DNA of 64,000 nt from Cupriavidus necator (GCF_013141915.1 NZ_SROX01000012.1:62001-126000); one strand, 5' to 3'. Counted from the first letter of the stretch, positions 41,433 through 50,542 are shown. The notes: generated by a model from the sequence alone, not told the origin. A program made the numbers and translations.

Positions 41433-41567
41433 ACGATTAGGGCAACAGTTCTGGCGCCTAATGCGGCCCGATTACATGGTTTTACAGGAAATCGCCGGCC
41501 TGGCGTTTCGCTCGGGTTTTCTGCGTGAAATACTGGTTATACAGGTTTCGCCAGAGAGCAAAACATC

Positions 41568-42809
41568 ATGTCCGAGCACGCCCCCGAAATCGAGTCTTAC
41601 CTCGGCACCACCCTCCAGTCCCCCGCGTCGCTGAAGCACCGCTACTGCGCGCTGGCCGATACCCTGGACAGCCGCGTCGAACTCGAAGCCATCCGGCGCA
41701 ATATCCACCAGCATCCCGAACTCGCCTTCGACGAGGTCCGTACCGCGGGCCTGGTCGCCACCCTGCTGGAAGGCTGGGGCTACGCGGTCACGCGCGGCGT
41801 GGGCGGGACCGGGGTGGTGGGCACCTTGCGCAGCGGCGAGGGCGGGCATAGCGTCGGCATCCGCGCCGACATGGATGCCTTGCCGATTCACGAGCGCACC
41901 GCGCTGCCGTACGCCAGCGTCAATGCGGGCCGCATGCATGCGTGCGGCCACGACGGTCACACCGCGATCCTGCTGGGCGCGGCCAGGCAGCTGGCGCGCA
42001 CGCGCAATTTCAACGGCACCGTGCACCTGATCTTCCAGCCGGCCGAGGAAATCGGCGCCGGCGGCGGCGCCGAGCGCATGCTGGCCGATGGCCTGTTCGA
42101 GCGCTTTCCGTGCGATGCCATCTTCGGGCTGCACAACCATCCGGGCGTGGAGCAGGGCACTTTCCTGTTTCGCTCGGGCCCGTTCATGGCGGCGTGCGAC
42201 ACCGTCACCATCACCATCCGCGGCAAGGGCGGCCACGCCGCGCGCCCGCACCAGTCGGTCGACCCGATCCTGGTGGCGGGCAGCCTGGTGATGGCGCTGC
42301 AATCCGTGGTGTCGCGCTATGTCGATCCCAATGAAACCGCGGTGGTGACGATCGGCACGCTGCATGCCGGCCACGCCCCCAACGTGATTCCCGACCACGC
42401 GCGCATGGAAATCAGCGTGCGCTCGTTCAGCCCCGAGGTGCGCACGGCGCTCGAGCACCGTATCCGCCAGCTCGCCACGGCGCACGCGCAAGGCTACGGC
42501 GCGGTGGCCGAAATCGACTACGTGCGCGGCTACCCGGTGCTGGTCAACAGCGAGCGCGAGACCGAGTTCGCGCGCCAGGTGGCGGAGGAACTGGTCGGCG
42601 GTGCCAGGGTGGTGGACCAGGCGGCCCGCATCGCCGGCAGCGAGGACTTTGCCTACTTCCTGCAGCAGCGCCCCGGCTGCTTCGTGCGGCTGGGCAACGG
42701 CGCCAACCAGCCGCTGCTGCACAACGCCGGCTATGACTTCAACGACGACAACCTGACCGTCGGCGCGGCCTACTGGACGCGGCTGGTGGAGCGCTACCTG
42801 GGCAACTGA
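41568..42809 (+). CDS. M20-family amidohydrolase (hippurate hydrolase/aminoacylase type)
   Basis: A 413-residue M20D metallopeptidase-like enzyme that removes the acyl group from N-acyl amino acids. The di-metal site is visible in GIRADMDALPI, HACGHDGHTAILLGAA, PAEEIGAGGGAERM (catalytic Glu pair), IFGLHNHP and SEDFAYFLQQRPG. The dimerisation lid carries KGGHAARPHQSVDP. The N-terminus is about 30 residues longer than many relatives. It has its own repeat-rich upstream region and no obvious partner gene. The substrate is not assignable. Confidence 0.9.
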   Translation: MSEHAPEIESYLGTTLQSPASLKHRYCALADTLDSRVELEAIRRNIHQHPELAFDEVRTAGLVATLLEGWGYAVTRGVGGTGVVGTLRSGEGGHSVGIRADMDALPIHERTALPYASVNAGRMHACGHDGHTAILLGAARQLARTRNFNGTVHLIFQPAEEIGAGGGAERMLADGLFERFPCDAIFGLHNHPGVEQGTFLFRSGPFMAACDTVTITIRGKGGHAARPHQSVDPILVAGSLVMALQSVVSRYVDPNETAVVTIGTLHAGHAPNVIPDHARMEISVRSFSPEVRTALEHRIRQLATAHAQGYGAVAEIDYVRGYPVLVNSERETEFARQVAEELVGGARVVDQAARIAGSEDFAYFLQQRPGCFVRLGNGANQPLLHNAGYDFNDDNLTVGAAYWTRLVERYLGN

Positions 42810-42839
42810 GCACGGGTCCGGCCTCCTGCCCGCGGCGCC

Positions 42840-43712
42840 CTAGCGGAAGAACGCGCTCGGCGGCACGCCGAACTGCCGCCGGAACATGGTGGCGAACGCG
42901 CTCGGGCTGTCATAGCCCAGGTCCAGCGCCACATCCACCACCTTGCTGCCGGCGGCCAGCTTTTCCAGCGCGGCCAGCAGGCGTGCCTGCTGGCGCCACT
43001 GGCCGAAGGTCATGCCGGTCTCGCGCGCGAAGCGGCGCTGGATGGTCTTGGGATCCAGCCCCAGCCGCGCGCCCCAGTCCGCCAGTGTCAGCGCGGTATC
43101 GGGCGCGCCGGCAATGGCGTCGCAGATCTGCCGCAGGCTGGCATCGGCCGGGCGCGGCAGGTGCAGCGGCAGCGACGGCACCAGCATCACTTCATCGAGC
43201 AGCAGCCGCATCAGCCGCGCATCGCGCGTGCCAGCCGCGTACGGCAACGGGATTTCGACCGCGGCCAGGATCAGCTCGCGCAGCAGCGGCGAGATGCCCA
43301 GCACGGTGCAGCGCTGCGGCAGGTCGGGCGCGGCATCGGGGCGGATATAGGCGGTGCGCATCTGCACCCGGCCGACCATGCGGATCCAGTGCGTGGTGCC
43401 GCCCGGCATCCACATGCCGCGCGTGGGCGGCACGATCCACTGGCCGTCGGCGGTGGCCACCACCATCACGCCATGCACGGCGTGGATCAGTTGCGCGTGC
43501 GGATGCTGGTGCGGCTGGGTCACGTGGCCGGGCAGGTAGTCGGCCGCCATCGCGGTGACCGGCAGCGGACTGCGGTCGAAGCGGAAATAGGGTGGCGGAT
43601 CGGCGTAGGTATCGCCCAGCGCCAGCGTCTCGGGCGTGGGCTCGGGCAGCGGCTGCCGGGACCGGCGTCCGGCGGGCGCCGCGGCAGGAAGAGGGCGGGG
43701 GGCGCGCGCCAT
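42840..43712 (-). CDS. AraC-family regulator
   Basis: A 290-residue protein. A cupin-like sensor domain (about 50-150, with QPHQHPHAQLIHAVHGVMVV and PPTRGMWMPGGTTHWI) precedes the two helix-turn-helix motifs of AraC regulators (LTLADWGARLGLDPKTIQRR, FARETGMTF, VVDVALDLGYDSPSAFATMF). The arrangement resembles regulators such as NimR/YeaM, which act on an adjacent MFS gene. It is divergent from the Fsr-like transporter, whose expression it probably controls. Confidence 0.9.
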   Translation of the reverse strand: MARAPRPLPAAAPAGRRSRQPLPEPTPETLALGDTYADPPPYFRFDRSPLPVTAMAADYLPGHVTQPHQHPHAQLIHAVHGVMVVATADGQWIVPPTRGMWMPGGTTHWIRMVGRVQMRTAYIRPDAAPDLPQRCTVLGISPLLRELILAAVEIPLPYAAGTRDARLMRLLLDEVMLVPSLPLHLPRPADASLRQICDAIAGAPDTALTLADWGARLGLDPKTIQRRFARETGMTFGQWRQQARLLAALEKLAAGSKVVDVALDLGYDSPSAFATMFRRQFGVPPSAFFR

Positions 43713-43839
43713 GTCCTTTTCTCCAAGATTGCGGACCTATTCTCGCAGGACAGGCGTGGGCACGCCAGCTAGCATCGGTGCTCAGTCCTTTCCCGGCCGG
43801 CGCCCCCGCTGGCCGCTTTCCGTTTGTCGAGAGCCGCCA

Positions 43840-45090
43840 ATGAGCACAACCATCGACGCCGCGCCGGCTGGCGCAGCCCCCGCGACCCCGTCGCCGTCAT
43901 CGCCATCCCCGCACGCCGGACGCACCGGTTTCCGCGTGCTGTCGGCCATCAGCTTCGCCCATTTCCTCAACGACATGATCCAGTCGCTGATCCTGGCGAT
44001 CTATCCGATGCTGAAGGGCGGCTTCAACCTGAGCTTCACCCAGATCGGCCTGCTGACCATGACCTACCAGGTCACCGCGTCGCTGCTGCAGCCGGTGGTG
44101 GGCCTGTACACCGACAAGCATCCGAAGCCGCATTCGCTGGCGGTGGCGATGGCGTTTACGCTGGCCGGCCTGCTGCTGCTGTCGGTGGCGCCCACGTATG
44201 GGGTGTTGCTGGTGGCTGCTGCACTGGTCGGCACCGGTTCGTCGATCTTCCACCCGGAGTCTTCGCGCGTGGCGCGCATGGCGTCGGGCGGCCAGCACGG
44301 GCTGGCGCAGTCGATCTTCCAGGTGGGCGGCAACGGCGGCAGCGCCATGGGCCCGCTGCTGGCCGCGCTGATCGTGCACCAGCAGGCCAGCCTGGCGTGG
44401 TTCTCACTGGCGGCGCTGGTGGGCATCGTGGTGCTGTGGCGCATCGGCGGCTGGTACGCGCGCCAGCTGGCGCAGGGCGCGCGCAAGCGCAAGGCCGCGG
44501 CCGACACGGCCAGTCCGGTGGCCACTCGCGTGGTGGTGCGGGCCATGGTGGTGCTGATGGTGCTGGTGTTTTCCAAGTACTTCTACATGGCCAGCCTGAC
44601 CTCGTACTACACCTTCTACCTGATAGAGCGCTTCGCGCTGGCGCGCCAGGATGCGCAGCTGCACCTGTTCCTGTTCCTGTTCGCGGTCGCCGCCGGCACC
44701 ATCCTTGGCGGCCCGATCGGCGACCGCATCGGCCGCAAGCGCGTGATCTGGGCCTCGATCCTGGGGGTGGCGCCGTTCACGCTGCTGCTGCCGCACGTGG
44801 ACCTGTTCTGGACCACGGTGCTGACCTTCATCATCGGCTTTATCCTGGCCTCGGCGTTCTCGGCGATCCTGGTGTTCGCGCAGGAGCTGATTCCCGGCAA
44901 GGTCGGCATGGTGGCGGGCCTGTTCTTCGGCTTTGCCTTCGGCATGGGCGGCATCGGCGCCGCGGTGCTGGGCGGCATGGCCGATACCCACGGTATCCGC
45001 GCGGTCTACGAGTACTGCGCCTACCTGCCGCTGCTGGGCTTGCTGACGGTGTTCCTGCCGGATCTGCGCGAGGCTTCGCCGCGCGCCTGA
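43840..45090 (+). CDS. Fosmidomycin-resistance (Fsr)-like MFS exporter
   Basis: A 416-residue, 12-helix protein. The start FRVLSAISFAHFLNDMIQSL, then YPMLKGGFNLSFTQIGLLTM, GLYTDKHPKPHSLA and SSIFHPESSRVARM-ASGGQHGL are hallmark segments of Fsr of E. coli and relatives. Fsr exports fosmidomycin; natural substrates of homologues are unknown. It is divergent from an AraC-type regulator gene. The preceding 35 residues are a Pro/Ser/Ala-rich tail. Confidence 0.88.
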   Translation: MSTTIDAAPAGAAPATPSPSSPSPHAGRTGFRVLSAISFAHFLNDMIQSLILAIYPMLKGGFNLSFTQIGLLTMTYQVTASLLQPVVGLYTDKHPKPHSLAVAMAFTLAGLLLLSVAPTYGVLLVAAALVGTGSSIFHPESSRVARMASGGQHGLAQSIFQVGGNGGSAMGPLLAALIVHQQASLAWFSLAALVGIVVLWRIGGWYARQLAQGARKRKAAADTASPVATRVVVRAMVVLMVLVFSKYFYMASLTSYYTFYLIERFALARQDAQLHLFLFLFAVAAGTILGGPIGDRIGRKRVIWASILGVAPFTLLLPHVDLFWTTVLTFIIGFILASAFSAILVFAQELIPGKVGMVAGLFFGFAFGMGGIGAAVLGGMADTHGIRAVYEYCAYLPLLGLLTVFLPDLREASPRA

Positions 45091-45124
45091 AGCGCCCCTG
45101 AAGCGCATCCGGCATGCGCGGCGC

Positions 45125-45676
45125 TCAGGCGCCCGGCTTGCCGTCGCCGCCACTGCCCGGTGGCGGCTCGAACATGCGCAGCCAGCGGCGCAGCAGCGCG
45201 GCCAGCTGCGCGCGCTCGGTCGCGGTCAAACCGTCCAGCAGGCGATGCTCGTTGGCGACGTGCAGCTCCACCGCGTGGTCGACGCGCTCGCGGCCGGCGT
45301 CGGTCAGCGCCACCAGCAGCCCGCGCCGGTCCTCCGGATTGGGCTCGCGCCGCACCAGCCCGGCCCGCTCCAGGTGGTCGAGCCGGTTGGTCATGGTGCC
45401 CGAGGTGATCATCAGCGAACCGATCAGCGCACCCGGCGACAGCGCATAGGGCGGCCCGGCCCGCCGCAGCGTGGCCAGCACATCGAATTCCCACGGCTGC
45501 AGCCCCGCTGCGCCGAGCGCGGCCTCGATGGCGCGGCCGGTATGGCGGTTGAGCCGGCCCAGCCTGCCGAGGATGCCCATCGGCGAGGCGTCGAGGTCTG
45601 GCCGTTCACGCGCCCATTGGGCGAGGATGCCGTCGACATGGTCGGGTGCGTCTTCGGATTTTCGGCGAGCGGTCAT
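45125..45676 (-). CDS. MarR-family regulator
   Basis: A 183-residue protein with the winged helix of MarR regulators: LQPWEFDVLATLRRAG, ALIGSLMITSGTMTNRLDHL (recognition helix), ERAGLVRREPNPEDRRGLLV (wing with the conserved Asp-Arg-Arg), LTDAGRERVD. Long helices at both ends give the dimer interface. It is divergent from an EamA transporter gene, and the two predicted operators between them suggest that it represses both. Confidence 0.92.
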   Translation of the reverse strand: MTARRKSEDAPDHVDGILAQWARERPDLDASPMGILGRLGRLNRHTGRAIEAALGAAGLQPWEFDVLATLRRAGPPYALSPGALIGSLMITSGTMTNRLDHLERAGLVRREPNPEDRRGLLVALTDAGRERVDHAVELHVANEHRLLDGLTATERAQLAALLRRWLRMFEPPPGSGGDGKPGA

Positions 45677-45711
45677 CGGGGCAGGTCAGGCAAAGAGGAA
45701 GCGGATCGAAG

Positions 45712-45765
45712 TATCTTGACATCAACCAATCCCCTCCGTAAAGTGGATTTATCTTGACGTCAAGA
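45712..45765 (+). promoter_or_regulatory. EamA promoter with two MarR-type operator sites
   Basis: TCTTGACGTCAAGA (45752-45765) is a perfect 14-base palindrome, and TATCTTGACATCAA (45712-45725) is a closely related imperfect copy. TTGACA (45716-45721), 17 bases and TAAAGT (45739-45744) make a good promoter for the rightward gene. The first site thus overlaps the -35 box and the second the transcription start, only nine bases before the EamA ATG. This is a clear steric-repression layout. Confidence 0.75.
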
Positions 45766-45773
45766 ATATCGAC

Positions 45774-46685
45774 ATGAAGGCGAATGGCATTTCGAAACCT
45801 TCGGCGCCCGCTCCCAGCCTGCGCGACATTGTGCTCACCGGCCTGGCCCCGGCTATCTGGGGCAGCACTTACCTGGTCACCAGCCAGTGGCTGCCGCCCG
45901 GGCAGCCACTGCTGTCCGGCGTGATCCGGGCGCTGCCGGCCGGGCTGGCGCTGCTGGCATTCGGCCGGCAATTGCCGCGAGGCAGCTGGTGGTGGCGCGC
46001 GGCAGTGCTGGGTGTGCTCAATATCGGCTTCTTCCAGGCGATGCTGTTCATCGCCGCCTACCGGCTGCCGGGCGGCGTGGCGGCTACGGTGGGCGCGATC
46101 CAGCCGTTGATCGTGGTGGTGCTGGCGTGGGCCTGGCTGGGCGCACGTCCGCGCCCCGCCGCCTGGATGGCCGGCGCGGGCGGGCTGCTGGGCGTGGCGC
46201 TGCTGGTGCTCGGGCCGGCCGCCAGGCTGGATGCCGTGGGCGTGGCGGCCGCCGCCGCGGGGGCCGTGTCGATGGCGGTGGGCACGGTGCTGACGCGGCA
46301 CTGGCGTCCGCCGGTTTCGCCGCTGGTGCTGACGGCATGGCAATTGTGCGCGGGCGGGCTGTTCCTGCTGCCGTTCGCGCTGGTGCTGGAGCCGTTGCCG
46401 GGACATTTCACGCTGGCCAATTGGCTCGGCTATGCGTGGCTCAGCATTGCCGGCGCCGGCTTCAGCTACGCGCTGTGGTTCCGCGGGGTAGGGCGCATGC
46501 CGCCGGCGGCGGTGGCGGCACTGGGCTTGCTCAGTCCGGTCAGCGCCACGGTGCTTGGGTTCCTGGTGCTGGGACAGGCACTGACGACGCTCCAGGCGGC
46601 CGGCGCGCTGCTGGTGCTGGGCAGCGTGTGGCTCGGCCAGCGCGCGGCCGCGCCGGCTGCGGTGACGCGCGCGCAGCCCGCCTGA
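45774..46685 (+). CDS. EamA-family (DMT) exporter
   Basis: A 303-residue protein with ten hydrophobic segments in two EamA repeats. The first repeat begins LAPAIWGSTYLVTSQWLPPG and continues AAYRLPGGVAATVGAIQPLI; the second contains AWLSIAGAGFSYALWFRGVG and LGLLSPVSATVLGFLVLGQ. Family members such as RhtA and YdcZ-type pumps export amino acids or other small metabolites. It is regulated, by inference, by the divergent MarR protein. Confidence 0.9.
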   Translation: MKANGISKPSAPAPSLRDIVLTGLAPAIWGSTYLVTSQWLPPGQPLLSGVIRALPAGLALLAFGRQLPRGSWWWRAAVLGVLNIGFFQAMLFIAAYRLPGGVAATVGAIQPLIVVVLAWAWLGARPRPAAWMAGAGGLLGVALLVLGPAARLDAVGVAAAAAGAVSMAVGTVLTRHWRPPVSPLVLTAWQLCAGGLFLLPFALVLEPLPGHFTLANWLGYAWLSIAGAGFSYALWFRGVGRMPPAAVAALGLLSPVSATVLGFLVLGQALTTLQAAGALLVLGSVWLGQRAAAPAAVTRAQPA

Positions 46686-46771
46686 TGTCATCCGCGAAGG
46701 GTGCTGCTGCCGGGCGGAAATTTGCGGCATCATGGCGGGCACCCAATCAGACGTGCCCGTTCCCGCCGACG

Positions 46772-47038
46772 ATGCCATCCGCCCCCGCTCCTTCCGCCGC
46801 CCCCGCCACGCCGCCCTGCGAGCGCTGCCTGGCGCTGGCCGACGATCCGCGCCGGCGCGAGCCGCCGGCTTGCCTGGCACTGCGCGGTACGGCGCCGGTG
46901 GTCACCCAGAGTGCCGCGGGGGTGCCGTACAGCATGCTGTCGTTTTGTTGCCGCGACTGCGGCACGGGCTGGCGCCTCTATGACCGCGCCAATGAACTCT
47001 TTGTCTCGTGGGTGCCGGAACGGCCGCTGGAGCGCTGA
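46772..47038 (+). CDS. Small cysteine-rich protein, possible zinc ribbon
   Basis: An 88-residue protein with PPCERCLALA near residue 15 and FCCRDCGTGWRLYDRANELF near the end. Two CxxC pairs (the second as CCRDC) could bind one Zn ion. No known family comes to mind. The frame shows consistent third-position GC, ends at a TGA followed directly by the next gene's leader, and lies 86 bases after the EamA gene. The start is uncertain. Confidence 0.55.
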   Translation: MPSAPAPSAAPATPPCERCLALADDPRRREPPACLALRGTAPVVTQSAAGVPYSMLSFCCRDCGTGWRLYDRANELFVSWVPERPLER

Positions 47039-47137
47039 GCGCGGCGTACGATCGGCTAAGATAGCGGCTGTTCCGCGCCAGGCGTGTCGGTTGCCGCCAC
47101 GCGGCCGCTCTCGTCGAATTTCTCCCGCTTCTCCATC

Positions 47138-48130
47138 ATGGCCTTTCCCTTCCGCGCGTCGCTGCTGGCCGCAGCGTGCGTCTTCAGCGGTGCCGCCGCA
47201 CTTGCTCCCGCCGCTGCCGTCGCAGCCGACGCCTATCCCAGCCGCCCGATCCGCCTGATCGTCGCCTACCCCACCGGCGGCATCAGCGATACCGTGGCGC
47301 GCGCGCTCGGCGAGCGCCTGTCGGCGCAAATGGGTACGTCGGTGGTGGTCGAGAACAAGGCCGGCGCCGGCGGCAGCATCGGCATCGATGCGGTGGCCAA
47401 GGCGGCGCCGGACGGCTACACGCTCGGCTTCGCCGCGACCAGCCCGCTGACGCTGAATCCGCATGTCGGCCGCGTCAACTACGACCCGCAGAAGGATGTC
47501 GCGCCGGTGATGAGCGTCATGTATTCGCCGGTGCTGGTGGTCGCGACTACCGCGTTCAGCGGCAAGAGCTTTGCCGACGTGGTCGGCCAGGCCGGCGCGA
47601 AGCCGGGCTCGGTACGCTGGGCCACTTCGGGCCTGGGCACCGTTGGCCATGTGGTGCTGGAACAGATCAAGCAGAAGTCGAAGGCCGACATCGTGCTGAT
47701 TCCGTACAAGGGCGCGGGCCAGCAGATGAACGATGCGCTCGGTGGCCAGTTCGAGGTGATGAGCACCAACGCCAGCCCGGTGCTGACGCAGCATATGCAG
47801 GCGGGCCGCCTGCGCGCGCTGGCGGTGGGCGCTCCCAGGCGCCTGGACAGCCTGCCCGCCGTGCCGACGCTGGCCGAGCTGGGCTACCCCAAGGCCAACC
47901 TGACCTCTACCTTCGGCATCTTCGCGCCGGGCAAGACCCCCGCGGCCATCATCAACCGCCTGAACGCCGAACTGAACAAGGCGCTGGCGGAGCCGGAAGT
48001 CCATGAGCGCCTGCTCAAGGGCGGCGAAGTGCCGACCGGCGGCACCCCGGCGCAGTTTGCCAAGGCCATCCGCGAAGAATCCGCGGAGAACGCCCGCATC
48101 GTCAGGGAAGCCGGGATCAAGGCTGACTGA
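47138..48130 (+). CDS. Bug-family tripartite tricarboxylate transporter substrate-binding protein
   Basis: A 330-residue periplasmic protein: a signal peptide ending AAAVAADA, then YPSRPIRLIVAYPTGGISDT, VARALGERLSAQMG, VVENKAGAGGSIGIDAVAKA, APDGYTLGFA, IPYKGAGQQMNDALGGQ and VPTLAELGYP. These are the hallmarks of Bug/TctC proteins, greatly expanded in Cupriavidus and Bordetella. It binds a carboxylate. No TctA/TctB membrane genes are nearby, as is usual for orphan Bug proteins. Confidence 0.92.
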   Translation: MAFPFRASLLAAACVFSGAAALAPAAAVAADAYPSRPIRLIVAYPTGGISDTVARALGERLSAQMGTSVVVENKAGAGGSIGIDAVAKAAPDGYTLGFAATSPLTLNPHVGRVNYDPQKDVAPVMSVMYSPVLVVATTAFSGKSFADVVGQAGAKPGSVRWATSGLGTVGHVVLEQIKQKSKADIVLIPYKGAGQQMNDALGGQFEVMSTNASPVLTQHMQAGRLRALAVGAPRRLDSLPAVPTLAELGYPKANLTSTFGIFAPGKTPAAIINRLNAELNKALAEPEVHERLLKGGEVPTGGTPAQFAKAIREESAENARIVREAGIKAD

Positions 48131-48138
48131 CTGAAGGG

Positions 48139-48819
48139 CTAGGCCGCATCGAGCCGGCTCCCCAGCCCATAGACCGACGACAGCCGCACGCCGTTGTGCG
48201 GCCACAGCGCCAGCTTGGTGCGCACTCGCGACAGGTGGCTGTCGACCGTGCGCGAAGCGGCGTCCATGTGATAGCGCCAGACCTGGTCGACCATGGTCTG
48301 GCGCAGCACCAGCGAGCCCAGATTGCGGAACAGCAGGACCGCCAAGTCGAATTCCTTGGGGGCCAGCAGTACCGGCTTGCCTTGCACCCACACCTGCCGC
48401 TCGACGGTGGCAAAGCGGAACGGACCGTGTTCCAGGTCGCAGTCGGCGCTGGCCGGCCGCGCGCGGCGCAGCAGCGCCAGCACGCGCGCGGCCAGTTCCG
48501 CGGTGCGCAGCGGCTTGGGCACGTAGCTGTCCGCGCCCTGCGCCAGGCAGGCCGCGACAAAGCCTTCTTCATTGGAACTGCCAGTCAGCATCACCGGCAG
48601 CTCGTGACCCAGCGTGCGGCGCACCCATGCCAGCACTTCGAGTGCCGGGATGCCCGGCGTATCGCAATCCAGCATCAGCAGGTCGAATGACCTGCCGCGC
48701 AGCGCGCCGATCAGGCTGCGCCCGCTGAGGTAGCGCGTGCACTGGTGGCCGTTCAGGCGCAGGGTCTGTTCGATGCTGACGGCGAGGGTGGGGTCCGCCT
48801 GCAGCGCGGCGATCTTCAC
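48139..48819 (-). CDS. OmpR-type response regulator (1)
   Basis: A 226-residue protein from a GTG with AGGAG upstream. The receiver domain has the phosphorylation site in DLLMLDCDTPG (Asp51), Thr79 and Lys102 (VPKPL); the usual N-terminal acidic pair is reduced to ADP. A linker leads to a winged-helix effector domain (about 125-220, with LLAPKEFDLAVLLFRN, SRTVDSHLSRVRTKL and the final SSVYGLGSRL). No histidine kinase gene adjoins it on this strand. It is head-to-head with a second regulator of about 35% visible identity and the same architecture. Confidence 0.88.
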   Translation of the reverse strand: MKIAALQADPTLAVSIEQTLRLNGHQCTRYLSGRSLIGALRGRSFDLLMLDCDTPGIPALEVLAWVRRTLGHELPVMLTGSSNEEGFVAACLAQGADSYVPKPLRTAELAARVLALLRRARPASADCDLEHGPFRFATVERQVWVQGKPVLLAPKEFDLAVLLFRNLGSLVLRQTMVDQVWRYHMDAASRTVDSHLSRVRTKLALWPHNGVRLSSVYGLGSRLDAA

Positions 48820-49043
48820 GGACGTGGCTCCTGTGCGCGGGCGCACCGCAATGCGCCGATGGATTGGACACAGCCTGGTCACCACGGGCGTCTTCGGCCC
48901 GCAGCGAAGCCCATGGTAGGAGCGGCGCGCTGAGGCCAGAAGTAAAAGATTGTTGAAAGGCGAGATTGAGCCCTTTCCTATTCGTGCGGCACGCAACACC
49001 GGTTCAAATGTCCCGCTAATGACCTGGTTCCGTCGGAGGCAAC

Positions 49044-49772
49044 ATGGGAAAGAAAACGGCAACGCGCATTGCATCGCTTGAAGACGCGCCCGCGGACGCG
49101 GCGCTGATCCGCCAGGTCGTCGCCGGCGCGGGGTTTGAATGCGTCAGCTTCGGCGAAAGCCGGCGCCTGCTGCTGGCGCTGCGCGACGCCGGCTTCGACC
49201 TGCTGCTGCTGGACTGGCAGATGCCGGACCTGTCCGGGCGCGAGGTGCTGGCCTGGGTGCGCACCCACCTGGACCGGCGCATTCCGGTCATGTTCCTGAC
49301 CTGCCGCGATGCCGAGCACGATATCGTCAGTGCGCTCGCCGCGGGCGCCGACGACTACATGGTCAAGCCGATCCGCCCGGCTGAACTGGCCGCGCGCATC
49401 GAATGCCTGCTGCGGCGCGCCTATCCCGCGCAGGCGTCGCCGCACGCGCCGCTGCGGCTGGGCGATTACGCCTTTGACTGCGCCTTGCGCAAGGTCACCT
49501 GCAACGGCGAGCCGATCGGCCTGACGCCCAAGGAGTTCGACCTCGCAGTGCTGTTGTTCCGCCACGAAGGCCGCATCGTCACGCGCGACCACATCACCGC
49601 CGCGGTCTGGGGCCGCGAGATCTCGCCGATGTCGCGCACCATCGATACCCACGTGTCGCGCGTGCGCAGCAAGCTCGGCTTGCAGGCCGGACACGGCATG
49701 CGGCTGACCCCGGTCTATACGCATGGCTACCGGCTGGAGCGCATGGCTCATGCCGAACGGGCCGCGGCATGA
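49044..49772 (+). CDS. OmpR-type response regulator (2)
   Basis: A 242-residue protein with a complete receiver: Glu13-Asp14, Asp57 (LLLLDWQMP), Thr86 and Lys108 (MVKPI). The effector domain includes IGLTPKEFDLAVLLFRHEGR, SRTIDTHVSRVRSKLGL and VYTHGYRLERM. Shared phrases with regulator 1 (EVLAWVR, PKEFDLAVLLFR, RT[IV]D[TS]H) suggest an old duplication. Its last four bases overlap the start of the degenerate kinase gene, so the two are a coupled pair. Confidence 0.92.
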   Translation: MGKKTATRIASLEDAPADAALIRQVVAGAGFECVSFGESRRLLLALRDAGFDLLLLDWQMPDLSGREVLAWVRTHLDRRIPVMFLTCRDAEHDIVSALAAGADDYMVKPIRPAELAARIECLLRRAYPAQASPHAPLRLGDYAFDCALRKVTCNGEPIGLTPKEFDLAVLLFRHEGRIVTRDHITAAVWGREISPMSRTIDTHVSRVRSKLGLQAGHGMRLTPVYTHGYRLERMAHAERAAA

Positions 49773-50542
49773 CGGCGCGCCCGCTGCACCATGCGCTGCT
49801 TGCCGCGGCAGTGTGCCTTGGCGGCTGCTGGCTGGCGCGACGCTCGCGCGGCGCCGCAGCGATGCCGGCACCGGCACCGGCAAGCAGCAGCGGCGGCGAC
49901 GTGCGCGCTCCGGCCGCCGTGCAAGACATGGTGCTGCATGTGCTTGGCCACGACTTGCGCGAACCCAACGCCTCGCTGCTGGCGTGGCTGGCGCTGCGCC
50001 AGACCCGGTCGCAGGCCGATGCGGCGCTGCTGGCCCAGGTCGGCGGCCATGCGCGCCGCTCGCTGCGCCATATCGACGACCTGAACCGGCTGCTGCGCGA
50101 AACGCGGCATGCGTACCGGATGCGGCGGATCGCCATGGAAACCCTGCTCGATGAAGCGCTGGACCGCGTCTGGACCGAGGCCAGCGAGGCCGGCGTGCGG
50201 CTGGAACGCCCGGCAGCGCGCCTTCCGCGCATCGGCGGGGACGCGGCTCTGCTCGCCGGCACGCTCGAATGGCTGCTGACCAGCGCCATCGGCGCGGCGG
50301 CGCCGGGCACGGCCCTGCGCACCGCGTGCCGCGGCCATGCCGGTGGCGTGGCGCTGACCATCGTGTTTCAGCCTGCCGATGACGCGGGCGCCGCGCAACT
50401 GGCCCGGCCCGGACCCGCGCTGCTGTGTGCGCAGCGGGTGGTGGCACGCCATGGCGGCCTGCTGGTGCCGCTGCAGCCGGTGCAAGGCACCGCCGCGCAG
50501 GCGGGCTGGTACCTGTGGCTGCGGCGCCGGCCGCGCCCATGA
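49769..50542 (+). CDS. Degenerate histidine-kinase-like protein
   Basis: A 257-residue protein. A short hydrophobic N-terminus (8-24) could be an anchor. The H box is present: VLHVLGHDLREPNASLLAWL with His61. The ATP-binding part is reduced: at the N-box (LEWLLTSAIGAAAPG) the essential Asn is Ser172, and no DxGxG or GxGxG motif can be found. So it may accept phosphate on His61 but probably cannot bind ATP normally. It overlaps the response regulator gene (ATGA). It may act as a phosphotransfer or phosphatase partner. Confidence 0.75.
   Translation: MTARPLHHALLAAAVCLGGCWLARRSRGAAAMPAPAPASSSGGDVRAPAAVQDMVLHVLGHDLREPNASLLAWLALRQTRSQADAALLAQVGGHARRSLRHIDDLNRLLRETRHAYRMRRIAMETLLDEALDRVWTEASEAGVRLERPAARLPRIGGDAALLAGTLEWLLTSAIGAAAPGTALRTACRGHAGGVALTIVFQPADDAGAAQLARPGPALLCAQRVVARHGGLLVPLQPVQGTAAQAGWYLWLRRRPRP

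Noticed and set aside
46730..48391. A 553-codon open frame opposite the Bug protein gene
   Set aside because: The plus-strand gene has a signal peptide and every family motif; this frame has none.
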